Notes: a model not told the origin generated them from the letters alone. Counted from the first letter of the stretch, positions 26,781 through 36,266 are shown. The stretch: DNA of 64,000 nucleotides from Sellimonas caecigallum (GCF_045038405.1 NZ_CP173660.1:186001-250000), one strand, 5' to 3'. Made by a program: numbers and translations.

Positions 26781-27386
26781 TCATGAGATATGCGCATACA
26801 TAGATGCCAGCATTGTCACGATCTCTTCGTCCGTAAATTTACTGCTGTCAATGCAGAGATCATACTGTTCCATATCATTCCACTTCTTGTCTGTATAATA
26901 ATTGTAAAATATTCTTCTTTGTTTATCCATCTTCTTTATCAGCGCACGCGCTGTCTTCTCATCTGTCTTCGCACGTTCCACGACTGTCTCTATTCGTTTT
27001 TCCAGAGGTGCATAGATATAAACACTTCTGCATTGTCCTTCCAATATATCATTTGCACATCTTCCAACGATGACACAATCTTCTTTCTGCGCTATTTCCT
27101 GGATAACCTCTTTCTCTGCGGCAAACAGCACGTCGTTTAGTGGGTCATGACGATATTTTGGTTCCATCTGATACTGGTCATCCACCGGATACCGCCAGGA
27201 ACTTGCCCTCGTCTCATCGATCTTTACAAGTTCCTCATATGGAATATCTATCCCTCTTTTTTCACTTGCCAGGAGAATCAACTCTTTGTCATAAAAATGA
27301 ATTCCAAGTTCCTGGGCCAGTTTTCTCCCTATCCGCCGTCCATTGCTTCCGTACATACGGTTAATGGTAATAATGCGTTTACTCAT
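26781..27386 (-). CDS. Cytidylate kinase-like family protein
   Basis: 201 residues of the cytidylate-kinase-2 family. The opening IITINRMYGSNGRRIGRKLA takes the place of the P-loop (GSNGRRIG), and later segments EDCVIVGRCANDIL and YIYAPLEKRIETVVER match the family. These proteins are common in gut clostridia; the substrate has not been assigned and they are separate from the essential Cmk. It has its own AGGAGG site and convergent terminator shared with pyrI. Confidence 0.83.
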   Translation of the reverse strand: MSKRIITINRMYGSNGRRIGRKLAQELGIHFYDKELILLASEKRGIDIPYEELVKIDETRASSWRYPVDDQYQMEPKYRHDPLNDVLFAAEKEVIQEIAQKEDCVIVGRCANDILEGQCRSVYIYAPLEKRIETVVERAKTDEKTARALIKKMDKQRRIFYNYYTDKKWNDMEQYDLCIDSSKFTDEEIVTMLASMYAHIS

Positions 27387-27456
27387 ATACTTGCACCTCC
27401 TCTGGTTTTCATATTAAAAGCCGTAGATCTCTACCTGTATTTTATCATTTTTTCAA

Positions 27457-27497
27457 TCAAAAAGGAACCTGAATACAGATTTTTCTGTACTGGTTCC
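27457..27497 (-). terminator. Terminator of RNase P RNA
   Basis: On the minus strand GGAACCAGTACAG pairs with CTGTATTCAGGTTCC around AAAAAT and is followed by TTTTTG. It lies 30 bases past the end of the RNase P helix P1. Confidence 0.82.
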
Positions 27498-27529
27498 CAA
27501 AACATCTGTTTCTTCTCTTTCTATCAGAT

Positions 27530-27879
27530 GGCATGAGCAGGACGGTAAGCCGGGTTATGTCTCGAACAGTCATCTATCTAGACCCCATGTCGCCACGGGG
27601 TTCCATCAACCCACCTAAAACACGACGGGCCGCCGTATCGTTTTCATTCGGTCTTTCTTCGGATGGGGTTTACATGTGCCCTCCCTGTTACCAGAAAGGC
27701 GGTAGTCTCTTACACTGCCTTTCCACCCTTACCGCATAAGCGGCGGTTTATTTCTGTTGCACTATCCTTGGAGTCGCCTCCACCGGACGTTATCCGGCAT
27801 CCTGCCCTGTGAAGCCCGGACTTTCCTCGTCTGCTCCCTTTCGGGACTTGCATCCGCGACTGTTTGTCCTACTTATGCC
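27530..27879 (-). ncRNA. rnpB: RNase P RNA
   Basis: About 350 bases on the minus strand. The universally conserved GAGGAAAGTCC block with GGGCTTCACAGGGCAGGAT lies near the 5' side, and CATAACCCGGCTTA lies near the 3' end. The termini GGCATAAGTAGGAC and GTCCTGCTCATGCC pair with one mismatch and one G-U to make helix P1, which sets the ends. It is the ribozyme that trims tRNA 5' leaders. Confidence 0.95.
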
Positions 27880-27885
27880 TGTAAT

Positions 27886-27914
27886 ACCATACCATATCCA
27901 TGTCTAAATGGCAA
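27886..27914 (-). promoter_or_regulatory. Promoter of rnpB
   Basis: Minus-strand TTGCCA (27909-27914), 17 bases, TATGGT (27886-27891). The expected start point falls at the first base of helix P1. The -35 box overlaps the 3' end of the RNase HI gene. Confidence 0.7.
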
Positions 27915-28383
27915 GCCCTTCATCAACAATCCGATCATTTCCATCTGCAGCAGTTGTGGCAAGTATGTCGCAGCGCTCATTCTGCGGGTGGCCATCGTGC
28001 CCTTTTACCCAGATAAAAGTGACGTGATGGTTTTCTTTTGCCGCAAGAAGTCTCTTCCAGAGATCCGTATTTTTAACCGGTTCATTCTTTCCTCGTTTCC
28101 AGTTTTTTTTGATCCAGCTTTCTATCCAGTGCTGGTTGAATGCGTTGACAACATACTGTGAATCAGAATAAACCTCCACCTCGCACGGCCGATTCAGCGC
28201 TTCCAGTCCGGCAATGACAGCCATAAGTTCCATCCGGTTATTTGTCGTCTTTACATAACCCTGAGAAATCTCCTTCGTGTGCAGTTCCCCTTTTCTATCT
28301 GTATATTCCAGAATCACGCCGTATCCTCCCGGTCCGTCCGGGTTGCCCCTCGCCGCACCATCCGTATATATTTTTACAAGCAT
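27904..28383 (-). CDS. rnhA: Ribonuclease HI
   Basis: 159 residues degrading RNA in RNA-DNA hybrids. The catalytic acids are visible: D in KIYTDGAARGNP, E in NNRMELMAVIAGLEAL, D in VYSDSQYVVNAF and D of NERCDILAT, with the histidine of KGHDGHPQNE. Normal length. It overlaps the siroheme dehydrogenase gene by 10 bases and is followed by rnpB. Confidence 0.95.
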   Translation of the reverse strand: MLVKIYTDGAARGNPDGPGGYGVILEYTDRKGELHTKEISQGYVKTTNNRMELMAVIAGLEALNRPCEVEVYSDSQYVVNAFNQHWIESWIKKNWKRGKNEPVKNTDLWKRLLAAKENHHVTFIWVKGHDGHPQNERCDILATTAADGNDRIVDEGLAI

Positions 28384-28871
28384 ATATGTTCCTCCTTTTC
28401 ATCGCTTTTCCACTGTATCATCTCACGTACTTCCCTGACTTTTCTATGATCTTCCCCATTTCCGGTAATTCCGATCACAATGTCTTCCTTTCTCACGACA
28501 GATGGAAAGAAGAAATCACAGTCGGAAGCATCGGAGGCATTATTGACTGGAATCCCCCGTTTTCTACAGAGACGGGCAATCATCGCATTTACTTCCGGTT
28601 TGTCAGTTGCCGCGAAGACCATGAACATACTTTTTTCCAGATCCGTCTCTTCAAACTGCTTCTTTTTATAATGAACTTGTCCTGTCTTGATCCATGTCCG
28701 AAATTGCTCTTCGACACTCCCAGGTATCTTCGGAGCAATGACTTGGATCTTCGCTCCGAAGGACAAAAGAACCTGGATCCGCCGCTTCGCGACAGATCCG
28801 GCCCCGAAAAAAAGAATCTGTCTGTCATCGAGACGGATAAAAACAGGAAATCTGGGATATCTTTCTCTCAC
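28374..28871 (-). CDS. Precorrin-2 dehydrogenase (siroheme synthesis)
   Basis: 165 residues, the stand-alone SirC/CysG N-terminal type. The NAD-binding motif FGAGSVAKRRIQVLLSFGAKI lies at about 21-41, VFAATDKPEVNAMIAR and GIPVNNASDASDCDFFFPSVV follow. It should oxidise precorrin-2 to sirohydrochlorin. No other siroheme or cobalamin genes are in the window, so it is an isolated step. Start codon GTG at 28871 with GAGGAG upstream. A TATAAT with an upstream TG (28945-28950) probably drives it. Confidence 0.88.
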   Translation of the reverse strand: MRERYPRFPVFIRLDDRQILFFGAGSVAKRRIQVLLSFGAKIQVIAPKIPGSVEEQFRTWIKTGQVHYKKKQFEETDLEKSMFMVFAATDKPEVNAMIARLCRKRGIPVNNASDASDCDFFFPSVVRKEDIVIGITGNGEDHRKVREVREMIQWKSDEKEEHICL

Positions 28872-28987
28872 TTTATTTTCTCCTCTTCATTCACGGCGCT
28901 GTTTCTTCCCGGACAGGGGCCGCCGTTTTGATCTGACAGCCCCATTATACCACACCCGCTGCTCTAAAGTTTATCTTTTTTATACTG

Positions 28988-30460
28988 TCAGATAATGATG
29001 CAGACAATTCCTCCGTTGCTGTCGTTTACAATCTTCTGCATTGTATCCTGAAGTTTGACCTGGCATTCGTCGTTGATCATCGTGATCTTGTTTTTCATTC
29101 CATCCATGACAAGTTCCTCTATGGACTTTCCGAAGATATTCGTCTTCCACACGCCCTCTTCGCTCTCTTTTGCTTCTTTGATATAGCGGATGACATCTTG
29201 AGCCTGCTGTTCATTTCCCACGATCGGTGCGATCTCTGTTTCAATATTGGCTTGTATCATATGGATGGATGGCGCTTCGGAATGGATCTTTACCCCGTAT
29301 TTGTTTCCCTGCCGGATGATCTCTGGTTCAGCCATCCGGATTTCCTCTTTGATCGGACTTACGACTCCATACCCTTTCATCTTGACACTGTCCATAGCGT
29401 CTTTCACATGGGCGTACTCTGTCCGGAGTCCGGACATCTCCTTCATGGATTTTAAAAGTTCATACTCATTGCGGATCTGTGTTCCTGTCATTTCGCTGAG
29501 CATTTCATAATAAAATTTTTCATAAACCCGTATCTCGATTTTTACACATCCTGTATCCATCTCAATCTTCTCCACTCGGACGGACTCTATGTACGTAAGT
29601 TCCGATTTCGGAATGCCGCCTACAAAATCTCTGATTTCTGTTCGTTCCTCCATCATTCTGCGGATTTCTCCGATTAACTCAGCCTTGATCTTATGTTCTC
29701 TCGGAAGCATTTCCACCCATTTGGGAATGTAGAATTCCAGTTCCGATACCGGGAATTCAAAAAGGATCGCCTCCATCATCTGATGGATATCCTCCTCTTT
29801 CAGCTGCTCACAGTTCACAGGAAGGACTGTCACTTCAAACTTATTCCGTATCTCTTCTGCAGTCTCCATCGCTTCCTTTCCATAAGGGCGGGAGGAGTTA
29901 ACAAGCACGAGGAATGGTTTCCCGATCTCTTTTAGCTCCCTTATCGTCTTCTCCTCCGGATCGCGATATGACTCCCTTGGGATTTCTCCGATGGTTCCGT
30001 CCGTTGTGACGACAATCCCGATGGTGGCATGGTCGTGAATGACCTTTCTTGTTCCAATCCCCGCCGCTTTCGTGAACAGGATTTCGTAGTCGAACCACGG
30101 TGTTTTTACTTTTCGTTCTTCCCCATCCTCGATATGCCCTTTCGCCCCTTCCGTCATATATCCGACACAGTCGATGAGACGTACCTTTACCTTCACATCA
30201 TCCGACAGAACAAGATCAGCCGCCTCTTTCGGAATAAATTTGGGCTCTGTTGTCATAATTGTCTTCCCAGACGAGGACTGTGGAAGCTCATCCATCGTTC
30301 GCGCCTTTTGATTCTCATCTTCCATATGCGGGATCACAAGAAGATCCATAAATCGTTTGATAAAAGTAGATTTCCCGGTACGGACAGGCCCTACCACTCC
30401 AAGATAGATTTCCCCGTTTGTTCTTGCCTGCATATCATGATAAAGCTGAAAACTTTCCAT
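28988..30460 (-). CDS. spoIVA: Stage IV sporulation protein A
   Basis: 490 residues, the ATPase that polymerises as the base layer of the spore coat. The P-loop GVVGPVRTGKSTFIKRFMD lies at about residues 20-38, LIDCVGYMTEGAKGH is the Walker B-like switch and the C-terminus is the conserved short hydrophobic tail (GGIVCIII) that targets it to the forespore. Length matches the family (about 492). I used ATG 30460, after AAGGGGG, because MESFQLYHDM is the usual start; an in-frame ATG at 30502 precedes it. A SigE-like promoter is just upstream. Confidence 0.96.
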   Translation of the reverse strand: MESFQLYHDMQARTNGEIYLGVVGPVRTGKSTFIKRFMDLLVIPHMEDENQKARTMDELPQSSSGKTIMTTEPKFIPKEAADLVLSDDVKVKVRLIDCVGYMTEGAKGHIEDGEERKVKTPWFDYEILFTKAAGIGTRKVIHDHATIGIVVTTDGTIGEIPRESYRDPEEKTIRELKEIGKPFLVLVNSSRPYGKEAMETAEEIRNKFEVTVLPVNCEQLKEEDIHQMMEAILFEFPVSELEFYIPKWVEMLPREHKIKAELIGEIRRMMEERTEIRDFVGGIPKSELTYIESVRVEKIEMDTGCVKIEIRVYEKFYYEMLSEMTGTQIRNEYELLKSMKEMSGLRTEYAHVKDAMDSVKMKGYGVVSPIKEEIRMAEPEIIRQGNKYGVKIHSEAPSIHMIQANIETEIAPIVGNEQQAQDVIRYIKEAKESEEGVWKTNIFGKSIEELVMDGMKNKITMINDECQVKLQDTMQKIVNDSNGGIVCIII

Positions 30461-30491
30461 AATAAAATTACCCCCTTGTAATGCTGATACA

Positions 30492-30520
30492 AGTGTATGC
30501 ATACAAGAGGGCTTTTAGAC
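30492..30520 (-). promoter_or_regulatory. Candidate SigE-type promoter of spoIVA
   Basis: Minus-strand -10 CATACACT (30492-30499), very close to the SigE consensus CATACAAT, with GTCTAAA (30514-30520) 14 bases upstream as a weaker -35. spoIVA is SigE-dependent in Bacillus. It sits between gpsA and spoIVA. Confidence 0.55.
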
Positions 30521-30531
30521 CTTGGAATCAT

Positions 30532-31548
30532 CTACTCATTTTCCCAAGGAAGTTCACTGTGTTCTGTTTTTCTGTCCCGAAGCATTAGCTCTTTTACCGC
30601 TTCCCCCGGGTCTTTGCCGTCAAAAAGCACCGCGTTTACCTGCTCTACGATCGGCATGGACACCTCGTACTTTTTCGCAAGGGCCATAGCAGCTTTGGCA
30701 GAATAGACTCCTTCCACAACCATCTTTACTTCAGCCATGGCTTCCTCCATCGTCATCCCTTTTCCGATGAGATAGCCCGCCTTCCGGTTTCGGCTGTGAA
30801 CGCTTGCACAGGTCACGATCAGGTCTCCTATTCCTGTAAGCCCTGTAAATGTCTGGATCTTTCCACCCATCTTTACCCCGAGTCTCGAGATCTCTGCGAT
30901 CCCTCTTGTGATCAGCGCTGCCTTGGTGTTATCTCCGTAACCAAGCCCGTCGGCAGTTCCTGCTGCCAGTGCGATGACATTCTTCAGAGAACCGCCAAGC
31001 TCAATTCCCAGGATATCCGGACTTGTGTAAACACGGAACACTTCACTCATGAATACCTGCTGCAGATATTCTGCTGTCTTTTTCGTCCTCGCACCTACAA
31101 CGCAGGTAGTCGGAAGCCCTCTTCCCACTTCTTCCGCGTGGCTTGGGCCTGAAAGGACAGCCACATCCGCCTGCGGCACTTCCTCTTCGATTTGCTGACT
31201 CAGCGTCATGAGCGTCGTCTCCTCGATTCCTTTTGCCACATTGACAAGAATCTGACCTTCCGCTACATACGGCCTCATCTTTCGTGCTGTCTCTCTCGTA
31301 AACGGAGAAGGAACTGCCAGCACGACGAAATCTTTGTCTTTGACTCCTTCTTCCATCACATTCGTAAAACAGATACTGTCCTGGAGCTTCACGCCCGGAA
31401 GCTTGCTTTTATGTTCTCTTTCTCTGTCAAGCTCTTTTACTTCTTTCTCATCAATGGACCATACAGTCACATCATTTCCGTTGTTTGTCAAAAGCCAGGC
31501 AATCGCTGTACCCCAGCTTCCAGCTCCCATAATACCAACTTTTGCCAT
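30532..31548 (-). CDS. gpsA: Glycerol-3-phosphate dehydrogenase [NAD(P)+]
   Basis: 338 residues reducing dihydroxyacetone phosphate to sn-glycerol 3-phosphate for phospholipids. The nucleotide fold GIMGAGSWGTAIAWLLTNNG is at the N-terminus, VNVAKGIEETTLMTLSQ follows, and the catalytic lysine lies in ELGGSLKNVIALAAGTADGLG near residue 180. It directly follows plsY, which uses its product. Confidence 0.96.
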   Translation of the reverse strand: MAKVGIMGAGSWGTAIAWLLTNNGNDVTVWSIDEKEVKELDREREHKSKLPGVKLQDSICFTNVMEEGVKDKDFVVLAVPSPFTRETARKMRPYVAEGQILVNVAKGIEETTLMTLSQQIEEEVPQADVAVLSGPSHAEEVGRGLPTTCVVGARTKKTAEYLQQVFMSEVFRVYTSPDILGIELGGSLKNVIALAAGTADGLGYGDNTKAALITRGIAEISRLGVKMGGKIQTFTGLTGIGDLIVTCASVHSRNRKAGYLIGKGMTMEEAMAEVKMVVEGVYSAKAAMALAKKYEVSMPIVEQVNAVLFDGKDPGEAVKELMLRDRKTEHSELPWENE

Positions 31549-31558
31549 ACCATGCCTC

Positions 31559-32203
31559 CTATTTTTTCTTTCCGAAGCTGATTTTATTTTCCGTTCCGTT
31601 CAAAAGCCGGCCAATGTTGGCCCGATGTTTCCAGATGGCCATCAAAGCCAGAAAGCCCGCCACAACATACATCTCATAGAGGGGCGCTCCTTCCATGCCA
31701 TAGTCTCCGATCTGCCCTCTTATTACCACGCCTGCAAAGAAAATGATCACGACCGCAATCGAACCGACGGATACATATTTTGTTGCTGCTACTATTGTAA
31801 CAAATACAGCAAGCGCAATCAAGCAAATCCAGATATTCGTGGTAGCTGCAAGGAGCCCTGCCATAGCAGCGATCCCTTTTCCGCCTTTGAATTTCATATA
31901 AAATGGGAAATTATGTCCAAGCACAGCTCCCAATCCGGCATACATGGAAAGGAGCGGGAGAATGTCTCCTTTGGTATTTCCAAAAATCAGACGGGCGATA
32001 AGCACTGCAAAAATGCATTTGAAGCAGTCTCCAAAAAATGTAACGGCTCCTGCTTTTATCCCGAGTGTGCGAAGCGCGTTCGTCGATCCGGCATTGCCGC
32101 TTCCCATCTTTCTGATATCTACGTGGTGCAATTTTCCATATATGTAGCCTGTCTGAAACAGCCCAAAAATATATCCGATTCCAATGCAAATCAACCGTTC
32201 CAT
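31559..32203 (-). CDS. plsY: Glycerol-3-phosphate acyltransferase PlsY
   Basis: 214 residues, integral membrane enzyme transferring the acyl group of acyl phosphate to glycerol 3-phosphate. Three signature loops are present: MGSGNAGSTNALRTLG, GHNFPFYMKFKGGKGIA and WKHRANIGRLLNG. About five hydrophobic segments are visible. It sits between der and gpsA with 1 and 10 base gaps. Confidence 0.95.
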   Translation of the reverse strand: MERLICIGIGYIFGLFQTGYIYGKLHHVDIRKMGSGNAGSTNALRTLGIKAGAVTFFGDCFKCIFAVLIARLIFGNTKGDILPLLSMYAGLGAVLGHNFPFYMKFKGGKGIAAMAGLLAATTNIWICLIALAVFVTIVAATKYVSVGSIAVVIIFFAGVVIRGQIGDYGMEGAPLYEMYVVAGFLALMAIWKHRANIGRLLNGTENKISFGKKK

Positions 32204-32204
32204 C

Positions 32205-33533
32205 TTACTGCTCCTTCTCCTTGCGCTCCCGGATAAAAAATTTCAGCGATGTCCCCTTAAATCCGAATGCTTCCCGGATCTTATTTTCCAGATATCTTGT
32301 ATAAGAAAAATGCATCAATTCTTTATCATTGACAAAGATCACAAAAGTAGGCGGTTTTACGGAAACCTGGGTAATATAGTAAAGTTTCAGACGCTTTCCT
32401 TTGTCTGAAGGCGGCTGCTGCATTGCAACCGCTTCTGTCATGATCTCATTAAGTACACCTGTTGCAATGCGGAGCGTCTGATTCTCAATTACCATATCAA
32501 TCATATCAAAAAGCTTTGGCAGCCTCTGCCCGGTCTTTGCGGACACATACATGATCTCGGCATACGGCATATAGGAAAGAACCGTTCGGATCTTCTTTTC
32601 GTACTCCCGCATTGTTTTGTCGTTTTTCTCGATGGCATCCCATTTATTGACAACAATAATGATACCTTTTCCTCTCTCATGGGCGATCCCCGCAATCTTA
32701 GCATCCTGCTCTGTCACGCCTTCCACTGCGTCGATGACCATGAGAACTACATCCGCCCGTTCCACAGCAGTAACTGTACGAATGATACTGTATCGTTCCA
32801 GTTCTTCTTTTATCTTGTTCTTTCTGCGAAGTCCCGCTGTGTCGATGAATACATACTCTTTTCCATTATGGACAATGTTCGTATCAATAGCATCCCTTGT
32901 TGTCCCGGCAATATCCGAAACAATCACACGGTTTTCTCCCAATAATTTATTTACTATTGACGACTTCCCTACATTTGGTTTTCCGACGATAGCGATCCTC
33001 GGTCTGTCATCTTCTTCCTCTTCCTCTTTGTCCTCCGGAAAATAGGAAATAACCGTGTCCAGAAGATCCCCGATCCCAAGCCTTGATGCGGCGGATACCG
33101 GCGTCGGATCTCCGATCCCCAAATTGTAAAATTCATAGACATCCGGCATGAATTTATGAAAATTGTCCACTTTATTTACTGCCAGGATGACCGGTTTTCT
33201 GGCGCGTCTGAGCATGTCTGCCACTTTGGAATCCGCATCCACAAGCCCCTGTCGGACATCCGTGATAAAAATGATAACATCCGCCGTATCTATGGCGATC
33301 TGTGCCTGTTCCCTCATCTGGGAAAGGATGATGTCACTGCTTTCCGGTTCAATACCCCCTGTGTCTATGAGGGTAAATTCTCTGTCAAGCCAGGAAACAT
33401 CCGCGTAGATACGGTCTCTTGTCACACCCGGTGTATCTTTTACAATAGAAATCATTTCGCCGGCCAGAACATTAAATAAGGTAGATTTACCTACGTTCGG
33501 TCTGCCGACTATTGCAACTACTGGTTTACTCAT
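32205..33533 (-). CDS. der: Ribosome biogenesis GTPase Der
   Basis: 442 residues with two GTPase domains in tandem: GRPNVGKSTLF near residue 10 with DTPGVTRD and NKVD, and GKPNVGKSSIV near 184 with DIAGTTRDAI and NKWD. A KH-like C-terminal domain follows (residues 350-440). It functions in 50S assembly. The start overlaps the upstream DUF512 gene by 8 bases. Confidence 0.96.
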   Translation of the reverse strand: MSKPVVAIVGRPNVGKSTLFNVLAGEMISIVKDTPGVTRDRIYADVSWLDREFTLIDTGGIEPESSDIILSQMREQAQIAIDTADVIIFITDVRQGLVDADSKVADMLRRARKPVILAVNKVDNFHKFMPDVYEFYNLGIGDPTPVSAASRLGIGDLLDTVISYFPEDKEEEEEDDRPRIAIVGKPNVGKSSIVNKLLGENRVIVSDIAGTTRDAIDTNIVHNGKEYVFIDTAGLRRKNKIKEELERYSIIRTVTAVERADVVLMVIDAVEGVTEQDAKIAGIAHERGKGIIIVVNKWDAIEKNDKTMREYEKKIRTVLSYMPYAEIMYVSAKTGQRLPKLFDMIDMVIENQTLRIATGVLNEIMTEAVAMQQPPSDKGKRLKLYYITQVSVKPPTFVIFVNDKELMHFSYTRYLENKIREAFGFKGTSLKFFIRERKEKEQ

Positions 33534-34869
33534 GTTTTCTCTCCTTTATGATCGAATCGATAAAATCCTGTCCGCTTGATTTTACAATATCTGTCTTCAC
33601 TTGTAAAGCATCTTCTAATTCCTGTACTGTCACATCATCCAGAAATACCGGTTCGCCGCTTCTTAACATATTGCAAGGCAAGAGCAGCCTCTCCCCAAGT
33701 TCCTGTCCCTTAAGCTGACTGATCAGATCCTGACCTGTGATCAACCCTGACACTGTGATCCGCTCTCCGAAAAAGTCATTTCGGATTTTGTAGAGGTGTA
33801 CTTTCAGATTCGGGCACTTTTCTTTCATCTTTTCCAGAAATTCTTTCAGGTAGTCATATGCAAGCACTCCGGTCGCCATGGAGATGTGGATCGTTCTGTC
33901 TATAGGTTCCAGGTTCTCAAACGCCTCCTGGAACTCATCTTTCAAAAGACGTATCATCCCCACCCCATTTTCCAGCTGAAGATACCCGTCATACCGTTCC
34001 GCCTCAGGCACTTCATAACCTGCCAGGATATACCACTCATCCCCTGCATGGATAAAATGATATCCATATTTCTTATAAAGCTTTTCCTGCCAGCGGTGGA
34101 TTACCTCCAGCACTTCGCGCGCATCTTCCCTGGTAAACGGCTCAAGAGGATAAAGTCCGTCCCGGTATTTGCTCAATCCTACCGGAACGACCGACACGCT
34201 CTGAAGATTCGGAATATACCCGGAGAGATCACTCAGACTTCTCTCCAGCTCTTCCCCATCATTGAGCCCTTTGCACAGGACGATCTGCCCATTCATTGTT
34301 ATCCCGCCCTCGTAAAGTCTGTCTACTTTCCGGAGAGCTTCCCCGGCGAACCGGTTGTGGAGCATCTTACAGCGAAGCTTGGGGTTTGTCGTGTGGAACG
34401 AGATATTGATCGGCTCCAGATGATACCGGATGATCCTGTCAATATCATGGTCGCTCATATTTGTAAGAGTAATGTAATTCCCCTGAAGAAAGGAAAGCCT
34501 GGAATCATCATCTTTAAAGTAAAGTGTCTCCCTCATCCCTTTCGGCATCTGATCGATAAAACAGAATACACAGTGATTCCGGCAAGAACGGTATTCATCC
34601 ATCAACCCCTGTTCAAATGTGATCCCAAGATCCTCCTCATACTCTTTTTCGATCTCCAGCTCCCACTCTTCGCCGTCCGGTTTTTGGATCAGGACGACCA
34701 GGTATTCATCATTGACGTAGTAGTGATAATCAAATACATCCTCGATCTCATTGTCATTGATGGAAATCAGCTTATCGCCTTTTTCGATGCCCATCTCGCA
34801 GGCAATGCTTCCTTCCTCCACTGACGCTACAATATGCTCATGCTTTTTTGGCATCTGTCTCATGCTCAT
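33526..34869 (-). CDS. DUF512 family PDZ/radical SAM protein
   Basis: 447 residues. The N-terminal PDZ-like domain (about 10-70, VEEGSIACEMGIEKGDKLISIN) is followed by a radical SAM core with CRNHCVFCFIDQMPKGMR near residue 95; the CxxxCxxC triad is complete. The C-terminal DUF512 region contains GDEWYILAGYEVPEAERYDGYLQLENGVGM. The reaction is unknown for the family. It overlaps der by 8 bases, a conserved pairing in clostridia, which hints at a ribosome or RNA related job, but that is inference. Confidence 0.88.
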   Translation of the reverse strand: MSMRQMPKKHEHIVASVEEGSIACEMGIEKGDKLISINDNEIEDVFDYHYYVNDEYLVVLIQKPDGEEWELEIEKEYEEDLGITFEQGLMDEYRSCRNHCVFCFIDQMPKGMRETLYFKDDDSRLSFLQGNYITLTNMSDHDIDRIIRYHLEPINISFHTTNPKLRCKMLHNRFAGEALRKVDRLYEGGITMNGQIVLCKGLNDGEELERSLSDLSGYIPNLQSVSVVPVGLSKYRDGLYPLEPFTREDAREVLEVIHRWQEKLYKKYGYHFIHAGDEWYILAGYEVPEAERYDGYLQLENGVGMIRLLKDEFQEAFENLEPIDRTIHISMATGVLAYDYLKEFLEKMKEKCPNLKVHLYKIRNDFFGERITVSGLITGQDLISQLKGQELGERLLLPCNMLRSGEPVFLDDVTVQELEDALQVKTDIVKSSGQDFIDSIIKERKHE

Positions 34870-34954
34870 GCTTGTTTTTCTCCTGTTCTGCTTTCTTTCC
34901 TGTTTTCTATCATACTAAATTCCCTCTGAAAATGCAATTTTTTCGTTCCCTTTC

Positions 34955-34983
34955 TTGCCATCCCTCTAAAAAAATGGTATAAA
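34955..34983 (+). promoter_or_regulatory. Promoter of prs
   Basis: TTGCCA (34955-34960), 17 bases, TATAAA (34978-34983). It gives a leader of about 68 bases before ATG 35058. Confidence 0.65.
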
Positions 34984-35057
34984 TTAGGGTAGCGTTAGCC
35001 TTTGCAAACGTAAAAAGAACCAAAATCTGGAAATACAAACGATATAGGAGACCAATA

Positions 35058-36233
35058 ATGCCAAATATTCAATTACTGGAACAGGCTCTGCCTGTTGCCC
35101 CACTGAAAATCGCTGCTTTAAAAAGCTGCGAAAAAATGGGAGAGAAAGTCAATGACTACATTGTGCAGTTCCGCAAGGAATCCCTGAACAAATATGTAGA
35201 CTCTGCACTTTTTTCTACTTATATGCAGGAAAACTATCTTGTAAAACACAGCTGTCCTCGGTTTGGCTCCGGGGAGGCAAAGGGTATTTTAAACGAGACG
35301 ATCCGCGGAAAAGACCTGTTTGTGATGGTTGATATCTGCAATTATAGTCTGACTTACTCTGTAAACGGACATCTCAATCATATGTCGCCGGATGATCACT
35401 ATCAGGATCTGAAACGTATTATTTCCGCTGCTACTGGAAAAGCCAGACGGATCAACGTTATCATGCCGTTTCTCTATGAAAGCCGCCAGCATAAACGCAC
35501 GAAACGCGAATCTCTGGACTGTGCCCTTGCTCTGGAGGAACTGGTCGATATGGGTGTCTCCAATATCATCACATTCGACGCCCATGACCCACGTGTCCAG
35601 AATGCGATTCCATTAAAAGGATTTGACAATTTCAATCCGCCGTATCAGTTTATGAAGGCTCTTTTAAAAGCAGAACCTGAGCTTCAGACAGACAAGGAAC
35701 ATCTGATGGTCGTAAGCCCGGACGAAGGAGCTATGCACCGTGCTGTGTATTTTTCCAATGTTCTTGGCGTAGACATGGGAATGTTCTATAAACGCCGCGA
35801 TTATTCCACGATCATCAACGGAAAGAATCCGATTGTTGCCCATGAATTCCTTGGCGATGACGTGAAAGGAAAGACTGTTATCATCGTGGACGATATGATC
35901 GCATCCGGAGAAAGTATGCTGGATGTTGCACGGCAGATCAAAGACCGCGGCGCATCCCGTGTGTTTGTCTGTACAACCTTCGGCCTTTTCACAGAAGGGT
36001 TCCAAAAATTTGACGATTACTATAATACCGGCTATATCGATCGTCTGATCACAACAAACCTTACTTATCTTCCGCCGGAAATTTATGAAAAACCATATTT
36101 TGTGGAAGCGGATATGAGCAAATTTCTTGCCATTATCATCGACTCCCTGAATCACGATATCTCCATCAGTTCGGTTCTGAATCCTACGGACAAGCTTCAC
36201 GCTCTCCTGGATAAGCACCGCTTAAAAAAATAG
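35058..36233 (+). CDS. prs: Ribose-phosphate pyrophosphokinase
   Basis: 391 residues making PRPP from ribose 5-phosphate and ATP. The PRPP-binding loop VIIVDDMIASGESML lies at about residues 274-288, and MPFLYESRQHKRTKRESLDCALALEELVDMGVSNIITFDAHDPR contains the catalytic flexible-loop region. It is longer than the classic 310-320 residue Prs, with an N-terminal extension and insertions seen in a clostridial subclass. A single-gene unit with its own promoter and terminator. Confidence 0.93.
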   Translation: MPNIQLLEQALPVAPLKIAALKSCEKMGEKVNDYIVQFRKESLNKYVDSALFSTYMQENYLVKHSCPRFGSGEAKGILNETIRGKDLFVMVDICNYSLTYSVNGHLNHMSPDDHYQDLKRIISAATGKARRINVIMPFLYESRQHKRTKRESLDCALALEELVDMGVSNIITFDAHDPRVQNAIPLKGFDNFNPPYQFMKALLKAEPELQTDKEHLMVVSPDEGAMHRAVYFSNVLGVDMGMFYKRRDYSTIINGKNPIVAHEFLGDDVKGKTVIIVDDMIASGESMLDVARQIKDRGASRVFVCTTFGLFTEGFQKFDDYYNTGYIDRLITTNLTYLPPEIYEKPYFVEADMSKFLAIIIDSLNHDISISSVLNPTDKLHALLDKHRLKK

Positions 36234-36263
36234 GATAAGAGCCTTGTGCTCTTATCCTTTTTT
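36232..36263. terminator. Terminator after prs, shared with aroB
   Basis: AGGATAAGAGC (36232-36242) pairs perfectly with GCTCTTATCCT (36248-36258) around a 5-base loop and runs into TTTTTT. The stem begins within the prs stop codon, and it ends 3 bases before the convergent aroB stop. Confidence 0.9.
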
Positions 36264-36266
36264 GAA

